DNA of 40,402 bases from assembly GCA_900539675.1 (NCBI GenBank), contig UQDJ01000014.1, positions 1 through 40,402 of the forward strand. Direction: 5' to 3'. The stretch comes from an uncultured Coriobacteriaceae bacterium (lineage in GTDB: Bacteria > Actinomycetota > Coriobacteriia > Coriobacteriales > Eggerthellaceae). Made by a program: the position numbers and the translations under genes. The notes under the pieces are model-generated. The model did not search any database, was not told the origin of the DNA, and saw only the letters and a program-made list of their open reading frames with translations. Every line of letters begins with the position of its first letter. The stretch's first letter is position 1. Below, piece after piece: positions 1 through 9,040 of the stretch.

Positions 1-1085
1 TCATAGTCGACGACATAACGTGCTGTTTGCTGAAATAGCACGCCAAGGGTTTCTTGTTTCCCTCCTGGTGCTACATTAAGTATTGGAAAAATAACATATG
101 GCATAATAACTACCATGAGTATCGTTGGAGCAATGGTGGCGATAGCTATCTGGCGCCAATGCGCACGGAAAGCAACTATGAGAACCAATAAAGAAATTAA
201 GAGGATATAAAGCCCTTTTTTGTTGGTTAATGCGCAGAGACATCCAATTAAGATGAATCCTACAAGAAACTTCTTTGATCGGAGAACATAACCTTTTGTT
301 CGTACTATTTCGCACAAACAGAATATTAGTAATAAGAATGGTGGCAAAAATGTCGAATCTTTAATCATTGTTGCCGCGTAGGCAGGGATGATTGGAAAAA
401 GAGTGAAGAATATAAAAAGAATCATTCCGCCAAGCAAAGGCATGATCCATTTAGTGATCAAATAACTAATAAATGAAGTTAAAACTATTGCTAGTATTAA
501 TGATTGACAGAGTGCAAAAGCAAATACGCCTAAGTTCCATGATCCGGTAAAGAAATCACTCACTCGTGCAAAGCTACCATAAAGTAAGGTGTCAAAAAGC
601 GGGTGGTGATCTGAAAAAGTGTTTGATATGTAACTTTCTGTAGGTGCATAAGGAATAAGCCATACAGGGTATTGTCCTGGATAGCATTGTGAAATTTGAT
701 AATAGGTATCCCAGTTCATGGCAGCAGGATATAAGGCAATTAGCCATGGTAGCCAGAATGCCATCATAATGGCTGTATACAAGACAATATTTTTGCACCG
801 AAAAGTTAATGCCCATCTTGATGGCGATTTTGAGCTCGATTTGCTGTGAGTTGCTTTTTTTGAAAATAAATAATAAAGACCATTGCCAATAAAAAGAAAA
901 GCCACAAACAAAAGACTGCAAATAACCGTGCGACCACATAATTGAATTACATTATGAATAAAGTAACCTTGGCCTTGGTATACGTCTAAGGACAGGGTTA
1001 GTACCATTCCTCCAATAACTGCTAAAGCGATAAGCAGCAACCAGTGGCCTTTGCGTTGAGGGAGAAATGCTGATAGCTGGTGCAT
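1..1085 (-). CDS. DUF6020-like polytopic membrane protein, partial (C-terminus beyond the left edge)
   Basis: An uninterrupted minus-strand frame runs from ATG at 1085 to the window edge, 361 codons with no stop. The translation begins MHQLSAFLPQRKGHW and is dominated by hydrophobic segments separated by short loops. A segment near residues 120-170 reads NWDTYYQISQCYPGQYP and later SDHHPLFDTLLYGSF. The pattern W-D-[TS]...Q...HHP...T is what I associate with DUF6020 membrane proteins, which look like GT-C-type glycosyltransferases acting on lipid-linked sugars at the membrane. The ribosome-binding site is weak (AGGA about 7 bases before ATG). It is divergent from the DUF6541 gene, so a role in the same surface polymer is plausible but inferred. 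The coding frame is well supported; the family name is moderate. Confidence 0.75.
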   Translation of the reverse strand, partial: MHQLSAFLPQRKGHWLLLIALAVIGGMVLTLSLDVYQGQGYFIHNVIQLCGRTVICSLLFVAFLFIGNGLYYLFSKKATHSKSSSKSPSRWALTFRCKNIVLYTAIMMAFWLPWLIALYPAAMNWDTYYQISQCYPGQYPVWLIPYAPTESYISNTFSDHHPLFDTLLYGSFARVSDFFTGSWNLGVFAFALCQSLILAIVLTSFISYLITKWIMPLLGGMILFIFFTLFPIIPAYAATMIKDSTFLPPFLLLIFCLCEIVRTKGYVLRSKKFLVGFILIGCLCALTNKKGLYILLISLLVLIVAFRAHWRQIAIATIAPTILMVVIMPYVIFPILNVAPGGKQETLGVLFQQTARYVVDY

Positions 1086-1332
1086 AGGATGATCCTAGTG
1101 TCGTCGAAGGTGTATCGTTGTTGAAAATCAATGTTAGGAGTATAGCATCGCTTACTTAAGTCGTATTAAACGAAAAGGCAGTTCTAGGTAGGTAAATAGT
1201 AAACCGGGTTGATCTTGGAGTCTTCGGACGAATTTCCAAGAGGCCTCTGACTGGCTTAGAGATTAGTTTAGTGTACGTCTTGGGTGCATCAGCTACAACC
1301 ATTGCTATTTTTATAGATATCGGCCAGTCAAA

Positions 1333-1360
1333 TTGTTATTAAGTTCATGTGATATATATT
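1333..1360 (+). promoter_or_regulatory. Candidate sigma-70-type promoter for the DUF6541/GT2 pair
   Basis: TTGTTA at 1333-1338 and TATATT at 1355-1360 are separated by 16 bases and lie 50 bases before the start at 1410. They sit in the 324-base divergent intergenic region 1086-1409, in which I see no gene or RNA. It is a sequence match only. Confidence 0.35.
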
Positions 1361-1409
1361 ATTTACTTTTGCCAAGATCTAGTTTAAGCATGAATGTTTG
1401 GAGTAATGA

Positions 1410-3377
1410 ATGTGGGGTCTGTTTGCAGCTGAGTCGTTAATAGCTGTTGTCTTTTTGTATTTGCCAGGTTATTTACTTGCATCTTTAACCAGACTTTCAA
1501 GGTTTATGTGCTTAGCAGTGGCGCCTTTAATATCGTCTCTGGCCTATTTTTTGTTAGCGTATTTGTTCAGTTTGGTTGGAGTAGCTAGTTCATGGGTATC
1601 GCTTTTTGTTCCTACAGCAATAGCCGCAGTTCTTTTTTATGTGTGCCAAAAATACTATTTTCATTCTAGGAATCTCGCGTCACAGCGCGAATACAGTGAA
1701 GTATCTTTAAAGATCGTTCTTTTATATATTGCTGTTGCGTTGGTTGTGGCGGGATACTTCTTTGTTCGTACGCTGGATGGCGCTGCTTCAATCTATCAAG
1801 AGAACGACAATATTTTTCATTTGACAGTTGTTCGGGATTTTCTCGATAGCGGAGTATATGCGTTAGCTTCGCTACTTCAGTATCCGGCCTCTTGGCATGT
1901 CCTTGTTGCGATGGTTGCAAGTGCTCTTAGTGCTCAGGAATTGACGGTTGCAGTTAATGCAGTGAACTTTGTTCTCCTCATTTTGGTGGTGCCGATATCG
2001 GTTTTAGCTTTCTTAGCAAAGCTCTTTTCGGATAAGAAAGAGCTTCTACCATGGGGAAGTATAGCTGCTCTTGGGTTTGCGGCATTTCCGTGGGGTTTTC
2101 TGTTGTTCGGCCCGCTGTATCCAAATCTTTTTGGGTACTGTATGCTTCCTGCTGCAATGGCGATGTTTATTAGCATCTTTCAGGTTTCGTCAAAAAAGAA
2201 GAAGCTTGTTTATAGTGCGTTGTTCGCCCTTTTGTGCGCATCGTTAGTTTTCGCGCATCCTAATGCCATTTTTGTTGGAGTAGTCTTGCTTACTCCGTAC
2301 TGCGTGTCTCAAATACTGTTGAAATTCAAAGCTAGTAAAGTCCAAAAATATTTGGCTTCCATACTGTTTGTAGTATTCGTGCTGGCGGTTTGGACGCTCT
2401 TGTACTTTGCGCCAGCATTTCAAAGCACTGTTTTATTCAGCGAATGGAAAGCATATCTTCCAGCCTATCAAGCAATAGTAAATGGTTTGATGGTGTCTTT
2501 CACTAAAGCAAGCGCACCTCAGTTCATCATGGCAATTTGTATTGTTGCAGGTGCAATTTATTGCGTATTGAGAAAACGCTATAGATGGCTTGTCTGGTCG
2601 TACCTGGTACTCTTTGCAATGCGTATTGTAAATGTTTCTACAGATGGCGTTTTGAAACATTACTTAACGGGATTTTGGTACACGGATGAGTTTAGAGTAG
2701 CTGCCGCATTGGCGATAGCGGGTATACCGTTGGCAGTAATAGGCATGTATGTTTTTTGCAGAATACTAAAAGGCATACTGGCTCAATTCACTCTTTCTAA
2801 TTTTGAAGCCAGAGGTATTGCAGTTGTTTTCGCTGCCATTTTGTTTGTAGCTAACTTTATGCCTTCGTTTAATATTCCTCGCTTCGGTGATGCTGTTACT
2901 GGCTTTGGTATGGTGGACGATATCCTTACTGGCGGTAATTCTCTAGCCACTAATCAGGCGGGATTTGATAAGGATGAGATAGCCTTTTCGGAGGAAGTTA
3001 AATCAATAGTTGGCGATGAAAAAGTGCTTAATTTCCCCTATGACGGCAGTGCTTACGCATATGCCGTATGCGATTTAAATGTTACTAATAGGAAATGGTA
3101 TGGGTATAGCGATCTTCATGATGATCCCGAAGCGGTACTGATACGATCTGAAGTGAATACCGTTGCGTCAAATGCAGCGGTGAAGTCAGCTCTCGAAGAT
3201 TCTGATATCTCATACTTGATATTATTAGACCAAGGAAATGAAACTGGTGCGGGTTTATATGACTCAGCATGTGACTATGATCTTTGGACGGGAATATTGT
3301 CGGTAACAGATAGTACGCCAGGTTTTGACTTGGTACTTTCCGAGGGAGATATGCGCCTTTACAAAATAGTTGAGTAA
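1410..3377 (+). CDS. DUF6541 family polytopic membrane protein (GT-C-like)
   Basis: The protein has 655 residues. It starts with two hydrophobic helices (MWGLFAAESLIAVVFLYLPGYLL) and carries roughly a dozen predicted membrane spans to about residue 485, followed by a soluble C-terminal domain of about 170 residues. The N-terminal motif LPGYLLASLTRLSR and the segment ENDNIFHLTVVRDFLDSG are typical of DUF6541 proteins of Coriobacteriia and other actinobacteria. These resemble GT-C enzymes that use polyprenyl-phosphate sugars on the outer membrane face. TTTGGAG precedes ATG 1410 by 7 bases. It lies 54 bases upstream of the bifunctional GT2 gene on the same strand and probably shares its transcript. 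Catalysis is not shown; an acidic residue in the first extracellular loop (E-N-D-N) could be catalytic, by analogy. Confidence 0.8.
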   Translation: MWGLFAAESLIAVVFLYLPGYLLASLTRLSRFMCLAVAPLISSLAYFLLAYLFSLVGVASSWVSLFVPTAIAAVLFYVCQKYYFHSRNLASQREYSEVSLKIVLLYIAVALVVAGYFFVRTLDGAASIYQENDNIFHLTVVRDFLDSGVYALASLLQYPASWHVLVAMVASALSAQELTVAVNAVNFVLLILVVPISVLAFLAKLFSDKKELLPWGSIAALGFAAFPWGFLLFGPLYPNLFGYCMLPAAMAMFISIFQVSSKKKKLVYSALFALLCASLVFAHPNAIFVGVVLLTPYCVSQILLKFKASKVQKYLASILFVVFVLAVWTLLYFAPAFQSTVLFSEWKAYLPAYQAIVNGLMVSFTKASAPQFIMAICIVAGAIYCVLRKRYRWLVWSYLVLFAMRIVNVSTDGVLKHYLTGFWYTDEFRVAAALAIAGIPLAVIGMYVFCRILKGILAQFTLSNFEARGIAVVFAAILFVANFMPSFNIPRFGDAVTGFGMVDDILTGGNSLATNQAGFDKDEIAFSEEVKSIVGDEKVLNFPYDGSAYAYAVCDLNVTNRKWYGYSDLHDDPEAVLIRSEVNTVASNAAVKSALEDSDISYLILLDQGNETGAGLYDSACDYDLWTGILSVTDSTPGFDLVLSEGDMRLYKIVE

Positions 3378-3431
3378 TTAGCATACCCCGGAAAGAATGT
3401 TGCGCTTGGCTTAATAATTGAGGTACATGAG

Positions 3432-6170
3432 ATGAATGATTATTGTGCAGTAAGTATCATAGTTCCTGTTTGTAATGTGCAAAAGTTTTTGCGTCAATGT
3501 TTGGACAGCCTAACTGATCAAACGCTGCAAGATATTCAAATCATTTGCATAGACGACGGCTCTACTGACAACTCTCTTGAAATCTTGCAGGAGTATGCCG
3601 ATCGCGACCCTCGTGTTGAAGTAATTAGTAAACCGAATGCTGGTTATGGCCATACCATGAATATGGGCCTTAAAGCAGCACGCGGTGAATATGTTGGCAT
3701 CGTTGAATCCGATGACTTCGCTGAAACGGATATGTTTGAAACGCTCTATGATTTAGCTTTAGCCAATACTGCCGATGTAGTAAAAAGCAATTTTTATGAG
3801 TACACAACGGGCACTATCCCTGACAACGATCCCATTGTTCCGAATATTGATGCTTGTCCATTGGATACGGTGTTTTCGCCTGTAGAAGACCAGAACATTT
3901 TTTTAACACAGCCTGCAATATGGAGTGCGCTTTATAAAAGAAGCTTTCTAGAAGACAACGAAATTAAATTCTTGGAAACCCCAGGGGCTTCTTTCCAAGA
4001 TACGTCTTTTAACTACAAAGTGTTTGCACTTGCCAAGCGGGTAATCGTAACGCCGGATGCGTTTTTGCACTATCGCATTGATAACACCAATTCCTCGGTT
4101 AAGTCTTTAAAGAAGGTTTTCTGCATTTGCGACGAATATCGTGAAATGTGGGAATTTACCAGAGGCCATGAACAGTTGTTTGACCAATTGAAATATAGAC
4201 TTCCTCAAATTCAATTGGGTGGGTACCTCTGGAATTTGAATAGGTTAACCCCAGCGATTCAATATCAGTTCTATAAGGTATTTGTAGATCAGTTTGTCGC
4301 GTTAAACAATGAGGGGCTGCTTAAAAAAGACTACTTTGATGATGTTGCATGGACCACGCTCAGCAGTATTTTGAAGGATCCCGAAGGGTATTTTCAAGCA
4401 ACATATGGTCCCATCAAGGTAGACAACACCTTTGTTCTTTCGTTTGCTGGCAGTGCGGTTTCCCGCGCTGAACGGCCTTTACGTGCGTTGCTGGATGTCA
4501 TTGGCAATAACGATGAAGTATATGTCATGTGCTCAGATGAGCGACTATTTAATAAGCCGATTATCCAGTCATTGCTTCAAGCCGATGCACGTCTTCATAT
4601 TATGGATGGTGAGGTAAAGCCTGAAGTTGTACACCGTTTACAGCCCAGTGCAATCCAGGGGAACAGTGTTGTTATTGCTGAATTCGGTGGCTCCGATTGG
4701 TCTTCATCTAAAACGCCAAAGTTTATCAACGATATTAAAACGGTTGTGGGCAATGGTGGCACTGCGATAAACTCTGCCTGGGTAATAGGTAGGTGGAGCA
4801 AAGATAGCCTAGAACAGTGGGGCACTAATGTATGGATTCCGCTTTTGTTTGCTGGATACTATGAGCACGAAAGCGATGATCTCACCAAGGTTCCAGAGTG
4901 GCTTGCTGAAGGGTATGGGGCAAATCCCGTTAGCGCTAAAGATTATTCCCCGGTTGTAGCTGAATATCAGACGCATTATGCTGCCTTATTGGGCGAAGAT
5001 ACACTAAGCTTTCCCCACAGCATTGCTCTTATGCGCCAATTGTGGAGCGCCATTAGAGCAACGTATGACGCGATGATCTTTGATGAAAGAGAGAACTTCG
5101 GAAGCGGTCCTTCAGTAACCGAGCTTGCCCCTCTTTGTGCTTACAATCTTGATGCCGCAAATGCTGAAGGCACCAAGGTTTCAATTATTATTCCTGTGTA
5201 CAACTCAAGCAAATTTATTGCTTCATGCTTAGAGTCTGTTTTGCAACAAAACCTTCCATCCAAGGAAATTATTTGTGTTGACGATGGCTCGACCGATGAT
5301 TCGTTGGCCATTTTGAGGTCGTTTGCAGAAAAAGAGCCAGGTATTAAGGTTGTTTCCCAGTTTAATGGAGGGGCTGGTTCTGCACGCAATAGGGGCGTAT
5401 CGTTGGCCTCTGGCGAATACTTTGCCTTTATTGATCCGGACGACACGTATCCGACGGAAGATACGCTTTCTAAACTGGTTAATGCAGCAGAGCAGCATAA
5501 TGTGAAGCTGAGTGCTGGTTCCTTTACGATGGTATATCCGGACGGTAGTGAAAAGCTCTATTTTGGCGGTGAGCAGCACTTTTACACCATCAGAAAAGAG
5601 GGTAAGAGCAAGGTATCAAGCCTAGAAACCGACTATGGTTGGATTCGCTTCCTTTACCACCGCACCATTTTTACAGAAGGAAACGTTCATTTCCCCGAGT
5701 ATCGCTGGTATGAAGACCCCGTTTTCTTTGTAAATGTGATGCAGTATTGCGATGAGTTCTATGGCATTACCGATGCGGTATACACCTATCAAGCTGATTA
5801 CAAAGTGCCTTCGTGGAACGTTGTGAAGGTGCGCGATCTTGTTAAAGGCATTGCCCATAATTTAGAGTTTGCACACTCCCATCATTTAAGCACGTTGTAT
5901 ACCGTATTAATCCATCGTTTAAATAGAGACTATTACCCTGCCATTATGGAATACATTAACGATGAAGAGGTTTTCTGCACCTTGGCTTATATTCAGGGGA
6001 CAATAGATCCGTCAATGTTCTATGATGCGCAAGTCAATGAGTGGTGCACGTATATTATTAAGCCATTTTTCGATGTGCTTCACTTTAGAAAGAATGCTGT
6101 GATGCGCCTGGCGGAAAGCTTCGGACAATCTGGGGTTTACAGAAAGCTTCAGTCGATTGTGGAGCGCTAG
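3432..6170 (+). CDS. Double-headed GT2 family glycosyltransferase with an unidentified central domain
   Basis: The protein has 912 residues and two complete GT-A glycosyltransferase modules. The first begins at residue 7 (VSIIVPVCNV) with DDGSTDNS near 40 and an ESDD metal-binding motif near 95. The second begins near residue 580 (VSIIIPVYNS) with DDGSTDDS near 617 and the metal site DPDD near 668. Both are classic GT2 inverting sugar-nucleotide transferase signatures. Between them, from about residue 340 to 565, lies an alpha/beta-looking region (FVLSFAGSAVSRAERPLRALL...) that I cannot assign. There is no signal peptide or membrane span, so it is cytoplasmic. ATG 3432 is preceded by GAGG at a good distance. 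It probably adds two different residues, or alternating linkages, to the surface polymer made by this locus. Sugar specificity cannot be read from sequence. Confidence 0.88.
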   Translation: MNDYCAVSIIVPVCNVQKFLRQCLDSLTDQTLQDIQIICIDDGSTDNSLEILQEYADRDPRVEVISKPNAGYGHTMNMGLKAARGEYVGIVESDDFAETDMFETLYDLALANTADVVKSNFYEYTTGTIPDNDPIVPNIDACPLDTVFSPVEDQNIFLTQPAIWSALYKRSFLEDNEIKFLETPGASFQDTSFNYKVFALAKRVIVTPDAFLHYRIDNTNSSVKSLKKVFCICDEYREMWEFTRGHEQLFDQLKYRLPQIQLGGYLWNLNRLTPAIQYQFYKVFVDQFVALNNEGLLKKDYFDDVAWTTLSSILKDPEGYFQATYGPIKVDNTFVLSFAGSAVSRAERPLRALLDVIGNNDEVYVMCSDERLFNKPIIQSLLQADARLHIMDGEVKPEVVHRLQPSAIQGNSVVIAEFGGSDWSSSKTPKFINDIKTVVGNGGTAINSAWVIGRWSKDSLEQWGTNVWIPLLFAGYYEHESDDLTKVPEWLAEGYGANPVSAKDYSPVVAEYQTHYAALLGEDTLSFPHSIALMRQLWSAIRATYDAMIFDERENFGSGPSVTELAPLCAYNLDAANAEGTKVSIIIPVYNSSKFIASCLESVLQQNLPSKEIICVDDGSTDDSLAILRSFAEKEPGIKVVSQFNGGAGSARNRGVSLASGEYFAFIDPDDTYPTEDTLSKLVNAAEQHNVKLSAGSFTMVYPDGSEKLYFGGEQHFYTIRKEGKSKVSSLETDYGWIRFLYHRTIFTEGNVHFPEYRWYEDPVFFVNVMQYCDEFYGITDAVYTYQADYKVPSWNVVKVRDLVKGIAHNLEFAHSHHLSTLYTVLIHRLNRDYYPAIMEYINDEEVFCTLAYIQGTIDPSMFYDAQVNEWCTYIIKPFFDVLHFRKNAVMRLAESFGQSGVYRKLQSIVER

Positions 6171-6222
6171 ACAAGTCCAGCTTGCAGCTGACTGATTTAT
6201 TTGAGCAATTTGGAACATTATA

Positions 6223-6259
6223 AAGGCGCTCTCGGTCATTTTCAGATCGGGAGCGCCTT
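6223..6259. terminator. Bidirectional terminator between convergent GT2 and wzt genes
   Basis: A 9-base perfect stem, AAGGCGCTC (6223-6231) with GAGCGCCTT (6251-6259), extends inward with G-U pairs. It lies between the two convergent stop codons. On the minus strand the stem is followed by TTTATAA. The T-tract is weak on the plus strand. Confidence 0.65.
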
Positions 6260-6264
6260 GCTTC

Positions 6265-8088
6265 TTAGTTGGCTGTTGCTTTAAGAAAAGGGGCTTTATA
6301 GTAGTCCTCTAAATAGCAGTCGCCGCCTATGAAGATTAGTTTTTGCAGCGAGCTTTTATTGTTATCGATTTGGGTCAATATTGAGGTAATGCAGTCAAGA
6401 TCTCGAGGGTCCAAAAGCACAATCTCAGCTTCGTTGATTGCTGCAAAAGAGCCAATCGAAAGGGCATCTAATGGCTGCCATACAGAAACAAAAATCATTA
6501 TTTTACTTGGACTTTTTCTTGAACTATTAAGCCAGGCGTTAATACGTGCATTGGCGTCGTAATAATTTTTACCGCAAAATCTGGTAATACTTAAGCCCTG
6601 CTGTGTATAGGGAGCAAGAATATCGTTGCTAAACGTCGCTTCATCTCCGAGAACAAGTAACTGCTCTATTGAACTAGAGGATAAAGCAGATTGAACCGTG
6701 TCTGCTAGGGAATTGGTATCATCCACAATGAACACTGGCGCGTGCTGCTCGTACAGATAAGGAACAAGGGTAAAAAGATCGTAGCGACCTTCCTCATGAC
6801 AGAGAATAGCCGTTTTTCCCCAAGCGCTGTGATCTGGAATGTTGTAGATGGACCGACTAAGCTCTGAAATGCTTTGGTTTGTTACAGTACGGATTGATGT
6901 CGTTGGGCAAATAGCCGCAACAGCATCGGATAACTCTGGAGTTATAGCGTCATTGCTTACAAGGTAGAGAGTGCTGGGCGATGAAGCGCGAATAAACTGG
7001 GCGGTAACGTCTGGTATAGAGTCAGGTTTAGTGGTCAAAACCAAAGTATTAAGTGCACCAGCTAAGGAATTTGCTAGCAACGCCGAACTCAGATCTTCGC
7101 AAGCTAAAAGAATAAGATCTTTCGTGGAGGTCTGTGGTTTAGCGTCTATGGTGGCCTGTGCTAGTTTCACTGAAGTGCCAAACCTATCATCCCCGGCGAT
7201 GGTTTCAAGAAGATCAGTGTTTGATGGCGCAGGTTCAGTAACTAAGTCGAAAATACGCTGCTCTGCTTCAGGGCTGCCAAAGTGGCCGCCTAACATGCGA
7301 TAGACCTGGCATACTTCCTGGGCGTTGCCTTGAATGCGCTCGTGGCCCTTTTCAATCCAGATAGCCTTATTGCATAAACGTTCAATTTGTTCATTGCTGT
7401 GAGACACAATAAGTACCGTAACGCCATGCTCTTTAATGAGTGCATTAATGCGGCGTTCGCATTTCTGCTGGAACATGAAGTCGCCAACAGAAAGCACCTC
7501 ATCAACAATTAAGATATCGGGAATAATAACCGTTGCAATGGCGAAAGCAATGCGGGCAACCATGCCAGAAGAATAGTTTTTAAGGGGCATATCTAAAAAC
7601 TGTTCCACTTCGGCAAAGTCGACTATTTCATCAAAATGCTGATCAATAAACTTCTTTGGATAACCTAAAAGGGCTCCGTTGAGATAAATATTTTCGCGGG
7701 CAGTAAGCTCCATATCAAAGCCAGCGCCCAATTCAATCAAAGGGGCAATGCTGCCATGGACGGTGCAGGTGCCTTCAGTTGGTTCCAGAACCCCAGCAAT
7801 GATTTTTAATAAGGTTGATTTGCCGGAACCGTTAGTGCCTAAAATGCCAAAAACATCGCCCTTTTTAACTTCAAGGGAAATGTGGTCAAGGGCACGGAAT
7901 TCCTTAAAATGCAGCTCTCTGCGAGCCAAGGCAATGGCATATTCCTTAAGGTTGGTCATGGTTTCGCTTGCCATGTTGAATACCATGGAAACGTTATCCA
8001 CCTTGATCATGGTTTCAGCATTGGCGTTGGCATCGGCTTCATTTTCAGGAACATCGCCCAAAAACGATGTATTAACTACTTCAGGCAT
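6265..8088 (-). CDS. wzt: Wzt-type polysaccharide ABC exporter ATPase with C-terminal CWB2 triple-repeat module
   Basis: This is the ATP-binding subunit of an ABC-2 polysaccharide exporter (Wzt/TagH type). Numbered from ATG 8088 it has 607 residues. Walker A GTNGSGKST is at 84-92, the signature motif YSSGM at 172-176, Walker B ILIVDE at 192-197, and the H-loop histidine (VSHSNEQ) near 230. An upstream in-frame GTG at 8097 exists, but AGGTGG, overlapping the wzm stop codon, sits 5 bases before ATG 8088, so I choose ATG. After the ATPase (from about 297) come three repeats of about 100 residues. Repeat 1 is IAGDDRFGTSVKLAQ...SSALLANSLAG; repeat 2 spans about 404-503; repeat 3 reads FCGKNYYDANARINAW...PLDALSIGSFAAI...LIFIGGD. 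These match the R-hydrophobic-G-x-x-R-Y, DALS and hydrophobic-GG signature of PF04122 CWB2 repeats. Standard Wzt proteins carry an Ig-like carbohydrate-binding domain there. It is translationally coupled to wzm. Confidence 0.93.
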   Translation of the reverse strand: MPEVVNTSFLGDVPENEADANANAETMIKVDNVSMVFNMASETMTNLKEYAIALARRELHFKEFRALDHISLEVKKGDVFGILGTNGSGKSTLLKIIAGVLEPTEGTCTVHGSIAPLIELGAGFDMELTARENIYLNGALLGYPKKFIDQHFDEIVDFAEVEQFLDMPLKNYSSGMVARIAFAIATVIIPDILIVDEVLSVGDFMFQQKCERRINALIKEHGVTVLIVSHSNEQIERLCNKAIWIEKGHERIQGNAQEVCQVYRMLGGHFGSPEAEQRIFDLVTEPAPSNTDLLETIAGDDRFGTSVKLAQATIDAKPQTSTKDLILLACEDLSSALLANSLAGALNTLVLTTKPDSIPDVTAQFIRASSPSTLYLVSNDAITPELSDAVAAICPTTSIRTVTNQSISELSRSIYNIPDHSAWGKTAILCHEEGRYDLFTLVPYLYEQHAPVFIVDDTNSLADTVQSALSSSSIEQLLVLGDEATFSNDILAPYTQQGLSITRFCGKNYYDANARINAWLNSSRKSPSKIMIFVSVWQPLDALSIGSFAAINEAEIVLLDPRDLDCITSILTQIDNNKSSLQKLIFIGGDCYLEDYYKAPFLKATAN

Positions 8089-8097
8089 GCAGACCAC

Positions 8098-8877
8098 CTA
8101 AACGTAGAGGATGAATTTCTTTTCCAGTTTGCGGAACACTACCAGGCCTACAACAAGCGTGATGGCACTCATGCCAAAGCAGATAAGGTTTTCCATAACG
8201 CCAGGAGTTGTGCCCCATAAGGCAATTTCGCGCATGTAGGTTACAAAATGATACATGGGATTAAAGTCCATAAGGGGTGCTGCCCAGGTAGGCAAAATGC
8301 TTACCGGGTAGAACAGCGGGGTGGCATAGGTCCATGCGGTAATTACCACGCCCCAAAGATGGCCCACGTCGCGGAAGAATACCACCAAGGCGGAAAGCAA
8401 AAAGCCCAAGCCTGCACTAAACATGAGTACGTATAGCAGCAAAAGGGGCAAAAATACCAAGTTCCAGGTGGGCGCCACGTGGAAAAATATCATAACTGCG
8501 GCAACCGCGATGAGCGAAAGCACGTAATTTACCAGCTGAAACAGTACCTTTTCTAAGGGGAACAGAATTTTTGAAATGCGGATTTTCTTGATAAGGGCGG
8601 AAGAATCAATGATGGAATTCATGGCCTGTGTGGTGGAATCTGCCATCAAGGTAAATAGCGTGCTGCCCAAAATTAAGTACAGCGGAAAGTTATCAATATC
8701 AAAGCGAAAGACTGTGCTGAACACAATGGAAAGAACCACCATCATCAGTAAAGGATTTAATACCGACCACAGCACACCTAACACACTGCGGCGATATTTC
8801 AGCTTGAAATCCTTGGAGACCAGCGAAGACAAAATAAACCAATTGCGTTTCAGGTCTGTTTTTTGGCTTGAAGCCAC
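8098..8877 (-). CDS. wzm: ABC-2 type polysaccharide exporter permease (Wzm/TagG family)
   Basis: The protein has 259 residues, the usual length for Wzm/TagG permeases. It opens with the amphipathic gate-helix segment FILSSLVSKDFKLKYRRSVLG followed by VLWSVLNPLLMM, the hallmark of the family. Six hydrophobic spans follow, and the segment WTYATPLFYPVSIL...FNPMYHFV is also characteristic. It forms the membrane channel that flips undecaprenyl-linked polysaccharide or teichoic-type polymer. The start is GTG 8877, because GGAGG lies 8 bases upstream (8886-8890) and no better ATG exists. The stop codon overlaps the ribosome-binding site of wzt, so the two genes form one operon. It is divergent from the YfhO-like gene. 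Confidence 0.93.
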   Translation of the reverse strand: MASSQKTDLKRNWFILSSLVSKDFKLKYRRSVLGVLWSVLNPLLMMVVLSIVFSTVFRFDIDNFPLYLILGSTLFTLMADSTTQAMNSIIDSSALIKKIRISKILFPLEKVLFQLVNYVLSLIAVAAVMIFFHVAPTWNLVFLPLLLLYVLMFSAGLGFLLSALVVFFRDVGHLWGVVITAWTYATPLFYPVSILPTWAAPLMDFNPMYHFVTYMREIALWGTTPGVMENLICFGMSAITLVVGLVVFRKLEKKFILYV

Positions 8878-8927
8878 GTAGGTAACCTCCAGTTGTTAAA
8901 GCACCGCCGAAATGGTTCAACGATATT

Positions 8928-8955
8928 TTGATACCATAATAGGAACCTATATATT
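8928..8955 (+). promoter_or_regulatory. Candidate promoter for the YfhO-like gene
   Basis: TTGATA at 8928-8933 and TATATT at 8950-8955 are separated by 16 bases, in the divergent region between wzm and the YfhO-like gene. The start would be near 8962, about 80 bases before the preferred start codon. It is a sequence match only. Confidence 0.4.
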
Positions 8956-9040
8956 CTAACGTATGAACCAATAACCGTGCGCTTCCTACATGCGAGGTAC
9001 ACGAGTATGGCTGCGGTTTATCGACAACGAAAGAGAAGTA

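Noticed and set aside
592..939. Minus-strand frame of 115 codons
   Set aside because: It overlaps the continuous DUF6020-like frame in another phase and has no family-like features.
8990..9040. Start of the YfhO gene at 8990
   Set aside because: No ribosome-binding site; ATG 9041 has one and the first 17 residues are not family-like.
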